Counted from the stretch's first letter, positions 18,399-27,345 are shown. The stretch is 64,000 nt of DNA from RHLJ01 sp965247355 (GCA_965247355.1 OZ252011.1:992001-1056000), one strand, 5' to 3'. Notes: generated by a model not told the origin, from the sequence alone. Numbers and translations: made by a program.

Positions 18399-19262
18399 CT
18401 ACTCCCTCGTGATTTTATTTGCCACTCTGTATGGTCTTGACGGTAGCTGGTTAAGCTGAATATTGCTTATAAAATAGGGTGTTTCAAGTGTATCAAGTCT
18501 TGATTTTATTTCATCAATATTTGATTGGGACACAGCGAAGTCTACAATGAAAACCGGTATATCATATTTTTCAGAAGTAGTAACGACTAAATCTTGCCGT
18601 TCATGAAATTTATCTAAGCTTTTTATGTAATACGTTTGATTCTCAAAATTATAGCCTGATGCGATGTCTTCAATCAAAACAGCATCAATTATTTCCTTTG
18701 TTTCTTCCAGTAAAAACAAACCGGCATTTTGAACAATCGTTGTATTGGGATATCGGGATCGAATTCCGGTTATTACTTTAATCATATCGGGTGCTAAAGC
18801 TCTACGTTCCCCATAAGGAGCAACCGCATCGATGGTATCCAAAAACAAACCATCCACTCCTTTAGCCATAATTTCAGGTAACACACGGTCTAATAAAACA
18901 GAGCGGACTTCTTCTTTAGAAAGATCGATGTAGGAACTCCCCCAATTCTCATTAATTCCTAAAAAGCCTTGCTGCTCCAATATTGGGAAATACCATCGGT
19001 TTGGGTCCACCTCACCTAAAGTTGCATAGGCAATAATAGAAGCCCCTGTGGCTTTTAACTCGTGAATTTCAGTCTTTGTATAAAAGTCTGGTTCGATAAT
19101 TACCAGCTTATACCCTTTAACCTGTTCCGGAGTAACCTTGGCATAACAGACTCCGAACGGGGTTTCATTAAGGATAGAGTGATTAACAATCCCGGACGAT
19201 GTATTACAAGCTGAGTACATCATAAGAATACTGGTTAATAATACGGCCAGAGTAAATCTCAT
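18399..19262 (-). CDS. PelA-type polysaccharide hydrolase lipoprotein (GH114/GH166-like)
   Basis: A 287-residue lipoprotein: signal peptide with lipobox YSAC, lipidated Cys19. The rest is a TIM-barrel resembling endo-alpha-1,4-polygalactosaminidase and the hydrolase domain of PelA. Family blocks are VIIEPDFY (E57, D59), IAYATLGEV, GLFLDTID (D142, D145), VQNAG (178-182) and AVLIED (E198, D199); the acidic residues are the likely catalytic ones. PelA hydrolase cuts the galactosamine-rich polymer during export. Unlike Pseudomonas PelA, no deacetylase domain follows; that activity lies in the separate fusion gene two positions downstream. It is 1 base from its downstream and 2 bases from its upstream neighbour. 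Confidence 0.85.
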   Translation of the reverse strand: MRFTLAVLLTSILMMYSACNTSSGIVNHSILNETPFGVCYAKVTPEQVKGYKLVIIEPDFYTKTEIHELKATGASIIAYATLGEVDPNRWYFPILEQQGFLGINENWGSSYIDLSKEEVRSVLLDRVLPEIMAKGVDGLFLDTIDAVAPYGERRALAPDMIKVITGIRSRYPNTTIVQNAGLFLLEETKEIIDAVLIEDIASGYNFENQTYYIKSLDKFHERQDLVVTTSEKYDIPVFIVDFAVSQSNIDEIKSRLDTLETPYFISNIQLNQLPSRPYRVANKITRE

Positions 19263-19264
19263 AC

Positions 19265-20857
19265 TTAATCATCAGTACCAAGCTGGCAACAAAGCTCCCA
19301 GCCCATCATTTTGATAAGTTCTACTACAGTAGGCACTAACACCATATCGAATTGTTGATCAGCACGTTCAATAATACTTTTTGTCAGATATTCAATCCAC
19401 TGATCCGGTGACTTTGAATCATCATCTTTATGGGATTCGATAAACTCAGTGATATACTCAAAAATGCCAATTACTTTCCCCGTCCATGAAATATCTTCTG
19501 CTTTTAATCCCCGGGGGCTTCCATCTCCACTCACCCATTCCTGATGAGTAAGTACCCCTTGCTTAATATCTTCATGAATTGGAAGCTGATCAATAAGTTT
19601 ATATCCCGTAAGCGGATGAGAAAGTTCTGACCCGATTGAAATATCTTTTTCCACACTTAGAGCTCCTACATATCCAATATCATGCAGTTTTGCAGTAGTT
19701 TTAATAATGTCGGCTTCATTCTCATCCAGTCCAAAAATCATGGAGAAACGTTCCACAAAAGCAATCATTCTTGGGGTATGATACTCTGTTTTCGAGCGAG
19801 ATCGCTCAATAACCCGAAGCATCTCATAGTATGTGTCAATCAATAATTGTGTAAAGGTATTATTCTTATCTCTGAAGTCCAGTAAACCAGCAACTTGTTT
19901 TGAAACGGCTTTAGTTATTGATTCCATATCATATTTTGTAGAATCTCCTTTGCTTAGAATAACAATCCAGCCTTCAGAGCCCTCACTTTTAAATGGAACA
20001 TATCCAACCTTACTAATTCCATCTATTTCCAGAGCACGATATTCTGGAGATAATTCTTTTCCTACGGTCTTAGCAAGCTCAGCAGCGATTGATACTAATT
20101 GCTCGTCATTAATACCCTCATTAAAAACTACCATTGGATTTTCATCCTTGTACTCAATAATCGCACCGTTTGTACACCCGAATCCATTTAGAATAAATCG
20201 AAGAAAAAAGCGGGAAAGTCCTTCTATATTTAAAGCACCTGATCCAAGCTCGGAAACAATTCCTTCCATTTTATCACGGTACTTGTTTCGCTGCCCTACC
20301 TCTTCACCTTCAATATTTATTAACCAAATAGAGAGTAATCGCCCAACAATGGAAAGACGAGGTACAATAACTTCAGGACATTTTGAATCCGGACCAACTA
20401 TATATAGCCCCCAAACTTCCTGATTTTCATCATATAAAGGAATATGTTCACAGTTTCCAATAGAAGTTGAGGAAATTCCATGTTCATTTAAATCGGGATA
20501 CCATTTGAACTTCTGTTGAAGATTTTGAACTTGCTGTTCAAAGTTACTGATCGTTTCTTTCTCAACGTCCGTATAATTTGATGACTTATCCTTTCCAATA
20601 AGGTTCTGAACATTCACAAAACGCTTAAAAAGAACAAGTTCATCTTCTTCCTTCTTATAAACGATATGTACCGGAGCCTTGTACAGAATGTCTATCCATT
20701 GTACAATATCTTGAAAAGATGGGGGCTTGGCACGCGACATATGTTCAGCAGAGAGCGACCAAAATTCAAGCTCGTCTTCTGTATCAAACTCACGGATAGA
20801 AAACGCTTTACCTATTCGGTTCCCAACAAGATTGAAATATGATTTTACGTCTTTCAT
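19265..20857 (-). CDS. GAF-like / degenerate HD-GYP regulatory protein of the Pel-type operon
   Basis: A 530-residue cytosolic protein with no membrane helix. Two GAF-like regions (about 10-185 and 200-325) precede an HD-GYP-type domain (about 335-520). The domain keeps H392-D393 (LHDIGYVG), H414 (SHPLTG) and H438, but the signature that is normally HHExxDGxGYP reads H438-Q-E-W-V-S-G-D-G-S-P448. The second His is Gln, the Asp is Ser, and the GYP is GSP; the late Asp ligand seems to be Glu467. HD-GYP proteins hydrolyse cyclic di-GMP, and eroded sites suggest binding without turnover. It sits where PelD, the c-di-GMP receptor, would be expected. Receptor function is inference. Confidence 0.8.
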   Translation of the reverse strand: MKDVKSYFNLVGNRIGKAFSIREFDTEDELEFWSLSAEHMSRAKPPSFQDIVQWIDILYKAPVHIVYKKEEDELVLFKRFVNVQNLIGKDKSSNYTDVEKETISNFEQQVQNLQQKFKWYPDLNEHGISSTSIGNCEHIPLYDENQEVWGLYIVGPDSKCPEVIVPRLSIVGRLLSIWLINIEGEEVGQRNKYRDKMEGIVSELGSGALNIEGLSRFFLRFILNGFGCTNGAIIEYKDENPMVVFNEGINDEQLVSIAAELAKTVGKELSPEYRALEIDGISKVGYVPFKSEGSEGWIVILSKGDSTKYDMESITKAVSKQVAGLLDFRDKNNTFTQLLIDTYYEMLRVIERSRSKTEYHTPRMIAFVERFSMIFGLDENEADIIKTTAKLHDIGYVGALSVEKDISIGSELSHPLTGYKLIDQLPIHEDIKQGVLTHQEWVSGDGSPRGLKAEDISWTGKVIGIFEYITEFIESHKDDDSKSPDQWIEYLTKSIIERADQQFDMVLVPTVVELIKMMGWELCCQLGTDD

Positions 20858-20867
20858 TTCTTAGTCC

Positions 20868-22493
20868 TCAATATGCGGAGTAATAATAATAATCCAAATG
20901 CTTAAAAAAGTGCCTTGCACGTAATCCTGTAACTAATGCAAATATAAATGCACCCGCTAACATACCAACGGTAGCATATTCAAAACCAAATAATCTGCTA
21001 CTTATAAAACCAATTACAAAATTCACTACTAATGCACCTATTATTGAATACAGAGCGAAAGGCGCTCGGTTTAGTGTGAAAAAGAATAGAGAATTTAAAA
21101 GACCAAGTATCAAAAAAACATATCCAATACTACCCATCCAGAATACTTTAAAAGTGATGGGGTTAGAAAAAAACTCTTTGATTTCAGGAATTTCATTCTC
21201 GAACATTCGAAGGCTTAAAATACCATAATAAGTTACCAGAATAGAAATGATACTTATAACAATAACAATGAGAACTTGTTTCGCATAAAAAAGTTTAAAA
21301 AACTTATTAAATGCGTCAAAATCATTAAGTGTATACTCTTTTTGGGTTGGTATCAAATACCGGGAAAATGAATGAATACTGAATTCAAGTGTAGCTATGG
21401 TTATTACAAAACTGATCAATGCCCAGTCCATTCCTAATTCGTAAGGAGTATTAAACCAGATCAGGTATGGAGGAGGTGGCGGTCCCGCAGACCACGCAAG
21501 CATCCGGTCAATAAACAGAAAATTGAAATAACAGAAGCCGTAGATGAAATAACGGTAATTATTGTAGTAGCTTACTTCTGCATTTGGAAGTGTTTGTTTC
21601 AGCAAAACCTGCTTCAGTGAACGTATTTTAATTCTGTAGTATAAGAAAGCGTACCCTCCCATAAGAAAAGAAGCTAGTAGAATACCTATCCACTGAGATA
21701 CATATACACCAAATAACTCTGCTTTCATCAATAAGATTACGACTGCAGTGCCTAACGTAATTGAGAATAAAATCATAAATCTCAGTTCAGAGGCGAAGAG
21801 AATGGCAGCGTTGAGCAATAGAAATGAAATCAGTATATAATAAACGATAGAAAGAATGAGCATCCCTGCTGGGTAAAATGGAAATGCCATATTCATTAAA
21901 ATTAGCAATATGGCGCATCCAACTGTAAATAATACAGCAAACCGCATGACTTTTGTAATTGCTTTCCATGTCAGGTAATAATTCTCTTCCCCTATGTATT
22001 TGGAAACTAGCCTTCCTATTACCTGAATAAACCCGCCTGTAATTACAAAAGCAGTAATAGTCCCAAAAGCAATCACTGTAGCTTGTGCTTCGTTAAATCT
22101 TAGCCAAGCCCATAATGCATATTCGAAAAGAAGAATGGCCACAATTTGAACTAGCATCGGTAAAGATAAAACCATCCCTCCTGTATAGTGTTTAACAAAA
22201 AGCTGGATAGTTTTTAAAAATCCGTCTTTTGTTTCTTTCTCCCTCTTAGTTGGGTCTTCATTTCTAATCTGTGACTGTATTTCTTCATACACATAATCAG
22301 CCAAATCAAATACATTTTTAAAATCAAAATCAGACTCTGCATCAATATCCCTGATACCAAGAGACTCAATAGTAGCAGCTACCGCCCAGCTACTCATGGG
22401 TATATCAATGATTTCTCTGACTGTTCTAATCAGTTCTTCACGCCGTTCTGCAACAGTTAGTGTATCATTTGATATGTCAGATTGCTGGCTCAC
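20868..22493 (-). CDS. pelG: Pel-type exopolysaccharide inner-membrane transporter PelG
   Basis: A 541-residue protein with about 12 membrane helices resembling PelG, a MOP-flippase-like transporter that moves the polymer across the inner membrane. Recognisable blocks include the FIYGFCYFNFLFIDRMLAW region (about 320-340) and a tyrosine-rich C-terminus. It is longer than Pseudomonas PelG (about 456) because of a cytosolic N-terminal extension of about 110 residues rich in charged residues. The start is GTG at 22493, with GAGG four bases upstream, overlapping the pelF-like gene by 17 bases. Presence next to a PelF homologue makes the identity strong. Confidence 0.87.
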   Translation of the reverse strand: MSQQSDISNDTLTVAERREELIRTVREIIDIPMSSWAVAATIESLGIRDIDAESDFDFKNVFDLADYVYEEIQSQIRNEDPTKREKETKDGFLKTIQLFVKHYTGGMVLSLPMLVQIVAILLFEYALWAWLRFNEAQATVIAFGTITAFVITGGFIQVIGRLVSKYIGEENYYLTWKAITKVMRFAVLFTVGCAILLILMNMAFPFYPAGMLILSIVYYILISFLLLNAAILFASELRFMILFSITLGTAVVILLMKAELFGVYVSQWIGILLASFLMGGYAFLYYRIKIRSLKQVLLKQTLPNAEVSYYNNYRYFIYGFCYFNFLFIDRMLAWSAGPPPPPYLIWFNTPYELGMDWALISFVITIATLEFSIHSFSRYLIPTQKEYTLNDFDAFNKFFKLFYAKQVLIVIVISIISILVTYYGILSLRMFENEIPEIKEFFSNPITFKVFWMGSIGYVFLILGLLNSLFFFTLNRAPFALYSIIGALVVNFVIGFISSRLFGFEYATVGMLAGAFIFALVTGLRARHFFKHLDYYYYSAY

Positions 22494-24057
22494 TTACCTC
22501 ATCTAGATGTTTTAAAAAGTTAACAACAGACTTTTGTGATACTGTAGTTTTGAGTGGTTTTTTAGGTTGATTCATAAGATTAATATAACTTTCGTAATAG
22601 GAATCTACACTCTTCTTTGTAGTGAAATTTACCAGAACTTTTTCTCTCGATTTCTTTCCAAGTTCTAGCCTAAGCTCTGTATCACTCAAAAGTTTAATAA
22701 CCCCATCAGCAAGAGCTTGAGGATCTCTTGGTTTGCAAAGAATACCACATCCTTCTAACGCATCTTTGATACCTCCAACATCAGTAGCTACAACCGGTCT
22801 GCTACAACTCATTGATTCAATTACTGTGTAAGGGAAGCCTTCAGATATGGAGGTGAGAATTGAAATATCACCTTCGTTGAATACCATACTTGGTTTGTCA
22901 TGAAAACCACCAAACCGGAAATTATCCCCTACTTCTAATTCTTTAATTAAATCCTCACATTTTTCAACATATTGCTTATCCACATCTAAACTTCCATAGA
23001 CTATAAACTGTACCTCAGGAATTTCTTTTCGAACCAAATCACAGGTCCTGATCATGGTTTCAATATCCTTTAAAGGAAAAATATGTGCTACTGCAACAAC
23101 AGTTGGTTGATCTGCAGTATGAGCAGGCTTGAGCGTTGGCTTGAAAATATTAGTATCTACTCCATTGTATATGGGCAGGATTTTGGATTGATCGGCTTCA
23201 AATTTTACTTCCCACTTCTGATTCGCAGTTGTTACAGGTGAAATCTGATCCGCCGTGAAATACACTGCTCTTGTAACTAAAGTTGATAAATTCAACAGAA
23301 GCTTCTTCGAGAAAAAAGGTAAATCAGCGCTTCCAAGGTTTATAAGCCTTTCACGAATGTAAACTCCATGATCAGTAACCATGCTTGGAGTTCCATATTC
23401 ATATTTTGCCACAATTGATGATAATGCTGGAAAACCAGCAATAGTAGCGTGAGTAACATCAACTTCTTCGGGCATTTTAGTAGCCAGTGGCATAAGAAAA
23501 TGATAAAGCCATCTCATTCCAAAAGTGACATCAAAAACTCTCGGTTCTTCGATATAACTCTCTTTATTATCAAACTCTTCTATCAATTTGCTCTTAAAAT
23601 CTATCCAAAGAGAAGTTTCTTTCATCGTTAACTTGTAATCGTACATTTGAAAATATTTCCACATCCCATAAATAATTTCACTTATTTCCTTTGGGTCACG
23701 GAAGGGATCAAACAAACACTTTACAAAGTCTCTGAACATGGGCATGAAATTGGTTTTAATTACAGCCCTGATTGTTCTCGCTTTTTTTTCGATTTGTTCG
23801 GAAAAAGGGACTCCCTCATCATAGTATTGCACGGGTTCTTCAACACCCCAGAGTGGTACGTGGATAATCTTCTTTACATTTTCAGGAAGCTTGTACCTAC
23901 TCTCAACAAAAGGTTGACCTGTTATTGCAAGGATATAAAAATCAATATTATCCTGAAGTTCTGAACATAAAATATGCGCCCATGTTGAAACACCTCCCCC
24001 ACTAAAAGGATAGGAGCCTTCAGTCTCAAATAATACAATGGGCTTTTTTTTATTCAC
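22477..24057 (-). CDS. pelF: PelF-like GT4 glycosyltransferase (DUF3492 N-terminus)
   Basis: A 526-residue cytosolic glycosyltransferase, the presumed polymerase of the Pel-type polysaccharide. The N-terminus TEGSYPFSGGGVSTWAH (12-28) is the PelF/DUF3492 donor-acceptor loop. The GT4 C-terminal half has NGVDTNIF (298-305), VAVAHIFPLKD and the E-x7-E pair E406/E414 in SEGFPYTVIE, followed by PVVATDVGG. PelF of Pseudomonas uses UDP-GalNAc; that donor is presumed here. The GTG start overlaps the stop of the preceding glycosyltransferase by 4 bases (GTGA), and pelG follows with a 17-base overlap. Length is close to the family norm of about 507. Confidence 0.9.
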   Translation of the reverse strand: MNKKKPIVLFETEGSYPFSGGGVSTWAHILCSELQDNIDFYILAITGQPFVESRYKLPENVKKIIHVPLWGVEEPVQYYDEGVPFSEQIEKKARTIRAVIKTNFMPMFRDFVKCLFDPFRDPKEISEIIYGMWKYFQMYDYKLTMKETSLWIDFKSKLIEEFDNKESYIEEPRVFDVTFGMRWLYHFLMPLATKMPEEVDVTHATIAGFPALSSIVAKYEYGTPSMVTDHGVYIRERLINLGSADLPFFSKKLLLNLSTLVTRAVYFTADQISPVTTANQKWEVKFEADQSKILPIYNGVDTNIFKPTLKPAHTADQPTVVAVAHIFPLKDIETMIRTCDLVRKEIPEVQFIVYGSLDVDKQYVEKCEDLIKELEVGDNFRFGGFHDKPSMVFNEGDISILTSISEGFPYTVIESMSCSRPVVATDVGGIKDALEGCGILCKPRDPQALADGVIKLLSDTELRLELGKKSREKVLVNFTTKKSVDSYYESYINLMNQPKKPLKTTVSQKSVVNFLKHLDEVSEPAI

Positions 24058-25238
24058 AAAACAACCCCACTTCTTTCAACTGTTTCAGTAAGCAAAGATT
24101 GATAAGTAGAAAAAATGCTTTCCCAAGTATGATTAAGTTTAACTATCTCGAAGCGTTCATTAATGTATCGAGTTCTTTCAGCTTCTGAGTTCCAAAATTC
24201 AATAACCTTACTGCACAATTCATTATTTGTTATTTCGGAGTGAAAAGTAAGACCATACTTACCGGTTAAATCACCAACTTCTCTGCCAACAGGAAGTACT
24301 TTCTTGGATAAAGCTTCAAACATTACTAAAGGTTGAGACTCGTTATGACTTGTTATCAGAAGCATATCCATTTTTTGATAATACAGTTCTGCTGATTGAT
24401 TCCAAATCAAAGTTACTGAATCATGGTTCTCGGCATGTTCCCTCACTTTTACTTCCAGTTCTTTTTCACCAGCATCACTCAATAGCATAAGGAATGAACA
24501 GTCAAAATCCTGTCTCTGAAACTCATTTACCAGATCAAAAAACTGTAATGGGTTTTTCATTTCTGCACATCTTCCCACCCAGCCGATTACAGGCTTATCT
24601 GAAGAGATATATTCAGAATTAATCCATGACTCAGGTATTCCATTTGGAATATAATTTATTTCTGATGCTCCCAGTTGCTCCTGCATAGAAATGTTACATT
24701 CGGAGACGGTTACAACATCGTCAGCTTTTCTGTAAACCTCTCCAGCTATAGATTTAAATAAAGATACAATTTCATTTTTTTGATTATCTGTGTCCGGAAT
24801 CTTGTATCCACATTCAAGTGCTACAGCTCCTTTTTCTACCTCTAGCCAATAAATGGCGTGTTCTGTAAGCACCAAAGGCAGGTTTGTATCTTCTGAAATT
24901 TTTGACCCAATCCATCCGGCAAAACCAGTATTCGTAACATGAATTACATCATTCTCATCTATTTTTGCTAAATCTGAAGACTGATTCTGATACCATAAGT
25001 CGAGAGAGTGCTCCCAGTTATCAATCAATTCTGGGGGAGGTATTCTTTGGAAAGAATGAATATTCTCAGGCAATGGATAGAGCGCATTTTCAGGTTCAAG
25101 TGAGATAAAGGTATCAGTAGCAATTTGTAAAATAGTGAAGTTGAAAGCCGGGCAATTCTTTATGTATTGATACACCCATTCACTTACCCCGCCCCGATAC
25201 CAAGGGTAAGTACCTTCAATGACAAGTAGTACGTTCAA
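24054..25238 (-). CDS. Second PelF-like GT4 glycosyltransferase
   Basis: A 394-residue GT4 enzyme. Its N-terminus VIEGTYPWYRGGVSEWVYQ (6-24) matches the PelF opening motif more closely than generic GT4 proteins. LTEHAIYW (H127), IPNGIP and VGRCAEMKNP are the nucleotide-sugar region, and E300/E308 in NESQPLVMFE form the E-x7-E pair. It is about 130 residues shorter than the neighbouring PelF, lacking the middle insertion. The start is TTG at 25238, supported by AGGAGGAGG one base upstream of the start codon; it overlaps pelF by 4 bases. A second enzyme could add a different sugar or a priming residue; that is inference. Confidence 0.85.
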   Translation of the reverse strand: MNVLLVIEGTYPWYRGGVSEWVYQYIKNCPAFNFTILQIATDTFISLEPENALYPLPENIHSFQRIPPPELIDNWEHSLDLWYQNQSSDLAKIDENDVIHVTNTGFAGWIGSKISEDTNLPLVLTEHAIYWLEVEKGAVALECGYKIPDTDNQKNEIVSLFKSIAGEVYRKADDVVTVSECNISMQEQLGASEINYIPNGIPESWINSEYISSDKPVIGWVGRCAEMKNPLQFFDLVNEFQRQDFDCSFLMLLSDAGEKELEVKVREHAENHDSVTLIWNQSAELYYQKMDMLLITSHNESQPLVMFEALSKKVLPVGREVGDLTGKYGLTFHSEITNNELCSKVIEFWNSEAERTRYINERFEIVKLNHTWESIFSTYQSLLTETVERSGVVL

Positions 25239-25239
25239 G

Positions 25240-25248
25240 CCTCCTCCT
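25240..25248 (-). promoter_or_regulatory. Strong ribosome binding site for a TTG start
   Basis: AGGAGGAGG on the minus strand sits immediately before the TTG at 25238 and after the end of the response-regulator gene. No ATG or GTG is better placed, so it fixes the start of the second PelF-like gene. Confidence 0.65.
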
Positions 25249-25250
25249 GC

Positions 25251-26177
25251 TTAACCAGCGTTCTTTTTATAAAGACGCCATAGAATTGAACCCGTTTGTG
25301 TTATAAGTCTTGAAATAAGTATAAACTCATTCGAAGAAAAAAGAACAGATCGCTTAATCACAATTACCCCGAACATCGATGATTTTTCAGGGACCTTAAG
25401 ATTGTTCATCAACAGGTTTTTTTCGTTAATCGAAAACAATGGTACAGCAATTTCAGCTGATAACTTGTGCTTTTTTGAAAAATCGGTAAAGAATCCCAGC
25501 TCATCATTATAAATATGGTTACACAAATAAGGCTCCTGAGTATCCTTCAGTTGTTTAAAAGACTGCTCTAAAGTTAATGAGCTATTATCAGGTTTGTTAT
25601 CCCCATAAAAATGAGTCAGTTCTGTGCTTTCTCCATCAACAATCCAAAACCCAAGAAAATTAGAATCCAGAATAGCTAGTAATTCAGAGCAAAGTACATC
25701 AACAGTATCTTTGAATGAACCACTCAGAGCACTTTCCATTAAACTCATCACCAACTTATTCTTGTTATCTGCAAGATCTTCTTCCAGATCCGTTACATCT
25801 ATGTCGGTAACCAATTTCATTCGAACGAGTTCGAGAATACGTTCTTTGTTAGAAGTAAAGAGCTCTTTTTTGATGAAATCTGCAGCACCCAAATCCAAAG
25901 CTTTTTTCTCTTTCTCAACGGTTGGTAAGTTTGTCATAACCAAAACCGGAATTTTCTTCTTTTCAGAATCCTGGCGAAGAGACTCCAACAATTCGAGACC
26001 TGTTAAACCAGGCATATGTATATCTGAAAGAATGAGATTAATTTGGGTATTAGAAAGTATATCAATTGCTTCCTGAGCATTTTTTGCATGTACCAAATTA
26101 AATTCACTTCCCAGTAAATTTTTAGTCATAAAATGGATTGGTTCGTCATCATCTATGACTAGAACAGTGTACTTCAT
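25251..26177 (-). CDS. Response regulator with receiver and GAF-like output
   Basis: A 308-residue cytosolic protein. The receiver domain (1-125) has the acidic pocket D9-D10-D11, phospho-acceptor D52 (ILSDIHMPGLTG), and the conserved Thr/Ser and Lys (MTNLPT, ADFIKKE). The second half (about 135-305) has no DNA-binding motif and resembles a GAF domain (FLGFWIVDGE, AVPLFSINEKN, GVIVIKRS). The protein is thus likely to act by protein contact or ligand sensing rather than direct transcription. It lies 13 bases after the histidine-kinase gene and 12 bases before the glycosyltransferase gene, so it is part of the polysaccharide operon. Confidence 0.86.
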   Translation of the reverse strand: MKYTVLVIDDDEPIHFMTKNLLGSEFNLVHAKNAQEAIDILSNTQINLILSDIHMPGLTGLELLESLRQDSEKKKIPVLVMTNLPTVEKEKKALDLGAADFIKKELFTSNKERILELVRMKLVTDIDVTDLEEDLADNKNKLVMSLMESALSGSFKDTVDVLCSELLAILDSNFLGFWIVDGESTELTHFYGDNKPDNSSLTLEQSFKQLKDTQEPYLCNHIYNDELGFFTDFSKKHKLSAEIAVPLFSINEKNLLMNNLKVPEKSSMFGVIVIKRSVLFSSNEFILISRLITQTGSILWRLYKKNAG

Positions 26178-26190
26178 CGTAATGTAGATT

Positions 26191-27345
26191 CTATGATTTT
26201 AAGGGTATTTCAATGAAGAAGGTTGTCCCAACTTTTTCTTCCGATTCTACCCAAACTTTACCGTCGTGCATATTAACATATTTTTCAACAACGTCTAAAC
26301 CCAAACCCGTTCCAATTTCACCATCAGTTCCAATACTGGAAACTCCTTTCCCAGTGTTTTCAGGGGTGAATAATAAAGGTTGTATCTTCTCTGATATGCC
26401 AATTCCATTATCTTTGACTTTGAAACTAATCATATTTTCATCTGATGCTACAATTAACTGAACCAAACCATTTTTTAAAGTAAATTTCAAAGCATTTGAA
26501 ACAAGGTTGTTTAAAGCAATCTCAATTTTTGTATGATCTAGATTCACTTTAGGATTCTGAATATCTTCAATAAGTTCAAGAGAAATATCTTTTAAAATTG
26601 CTTTGGGTTTATTGATAGATATTACTTTTTCAGACAAATCTTTCAGATATCCTTCAGTTAATTTAACAGATTCGCTATGATTCGAATTACTTTCATCGTC
26701 AAGTACTTTCCCTACCATATCCATCAGCTTCTTACCGCTCTTCTCCATAACATCCAGCATGTTATTAACCTCAGATTCGGGAAGTCCGGGATTCTCTTTT
26801 ATTAAATTAGCCAGTCCTACAATCCCTGTTAGCGGGTTTTTAATATCATGACTAACAATACGTACAAGTTGATCTTTTTTTGCGTTTAGTTCCCTTAATT
26901 CAATTTCTCGGTTTCGTAGAATCTCTATCCGTTCATCTCTTTCTTTTTGCAGTTTATTGAGTGATAAATGGGTTTTAATTCGAGCCAGTACTTCATCTTT
27001 CTGATAGGGCTTAGTAATATAATCAACTCCACCTACCTCAAAACCTTCTACTTTATCACTCGTTTCAGATAATGCACTTAAGAAAATAATTGGAGTTGAC
27101 CTGAGCTCTTCATCCTTATTAATAATCTTACAAACTTCATATCCCGTCATATCTGGCATCATTATATCAAGTAGTACTAAATCTGGACGACGTGATTTGA
27201 TAAGTTCAACAGCATCTGAACCATTAAAGGCCACAATTGGTGAGAAGCCTGCATCCCGCAAAACATGAGACAATAACCTGATATTAGCCTCAGTATCGTC
27301 AACAATAAGGATAAGAAATTCAGACGGGTTTACCTGAAATTGCAT
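26191..27345 (-). CDS. Receiver-histidine kinase (REC-HisKA-HATPase)
   Basis: A 384-residue soluble kinase. The N-terminal receiver (8-125) has D60 as phospho-acceptor (LVLLDIMMPDMTG), followed by a coiled coil (about 128-158). The HisKA dimerisation helix has H166 in VSHDIKNPLTG, and the HATPase domain shows N284 (NLVSNALKF), DNGIGIS, and GTGLGL near residue 347. There is no membrane segment, so it needs an upstream kinase or cytosolic signal through its receiver. It is the first gene of the eleven-gene operon, with 128 non-coding bases before the divergent gene at 27474 that should hold the operon promoter. Phosphotransfer to the next gene product is likely but inferred. Confidence 0.92.
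   Translation of the reverse strand: MQFQVNPSEFLILIVDDTEANIRLLSHVLRDAGFSPIVAFNGSDAVELIKSRRPDLVLLDIMMPDMTGYEVCKIINKDEELRSTPIIFLSALSETSDKVEGFEVGGVDYITKPYQKDEVLARIKTHLSLNKLQKERDERIEILRNREIELRELNAKKDQLVRIVSHDIKNPLTGIVGLANLIKENPGLPESEVNNMLDVMEKSGKKLMDMVGKVLDDESNSNHSESVKLTEGYLKDLSEKVISINKPKAILKDISLELIEDIQNPKVNLDHTKIEIALNNLVSNALKFTLKNGLVQLIVASDENMISFKVKDNGIGISEKIQPLLFTPENTGKGVSSIGTDGEIGTGLGLDVVEKYVNMHDGKVWVESEEKVGTTFFIEIPLKS

Noticed and set aside
16334..27345. PelC or PelD homologue hidden in the operon
   Set aside because: No short lipoprotein gene fits PelC, and no protein has GGDEF-like motifs; the operon has no gap large enough for another gene.
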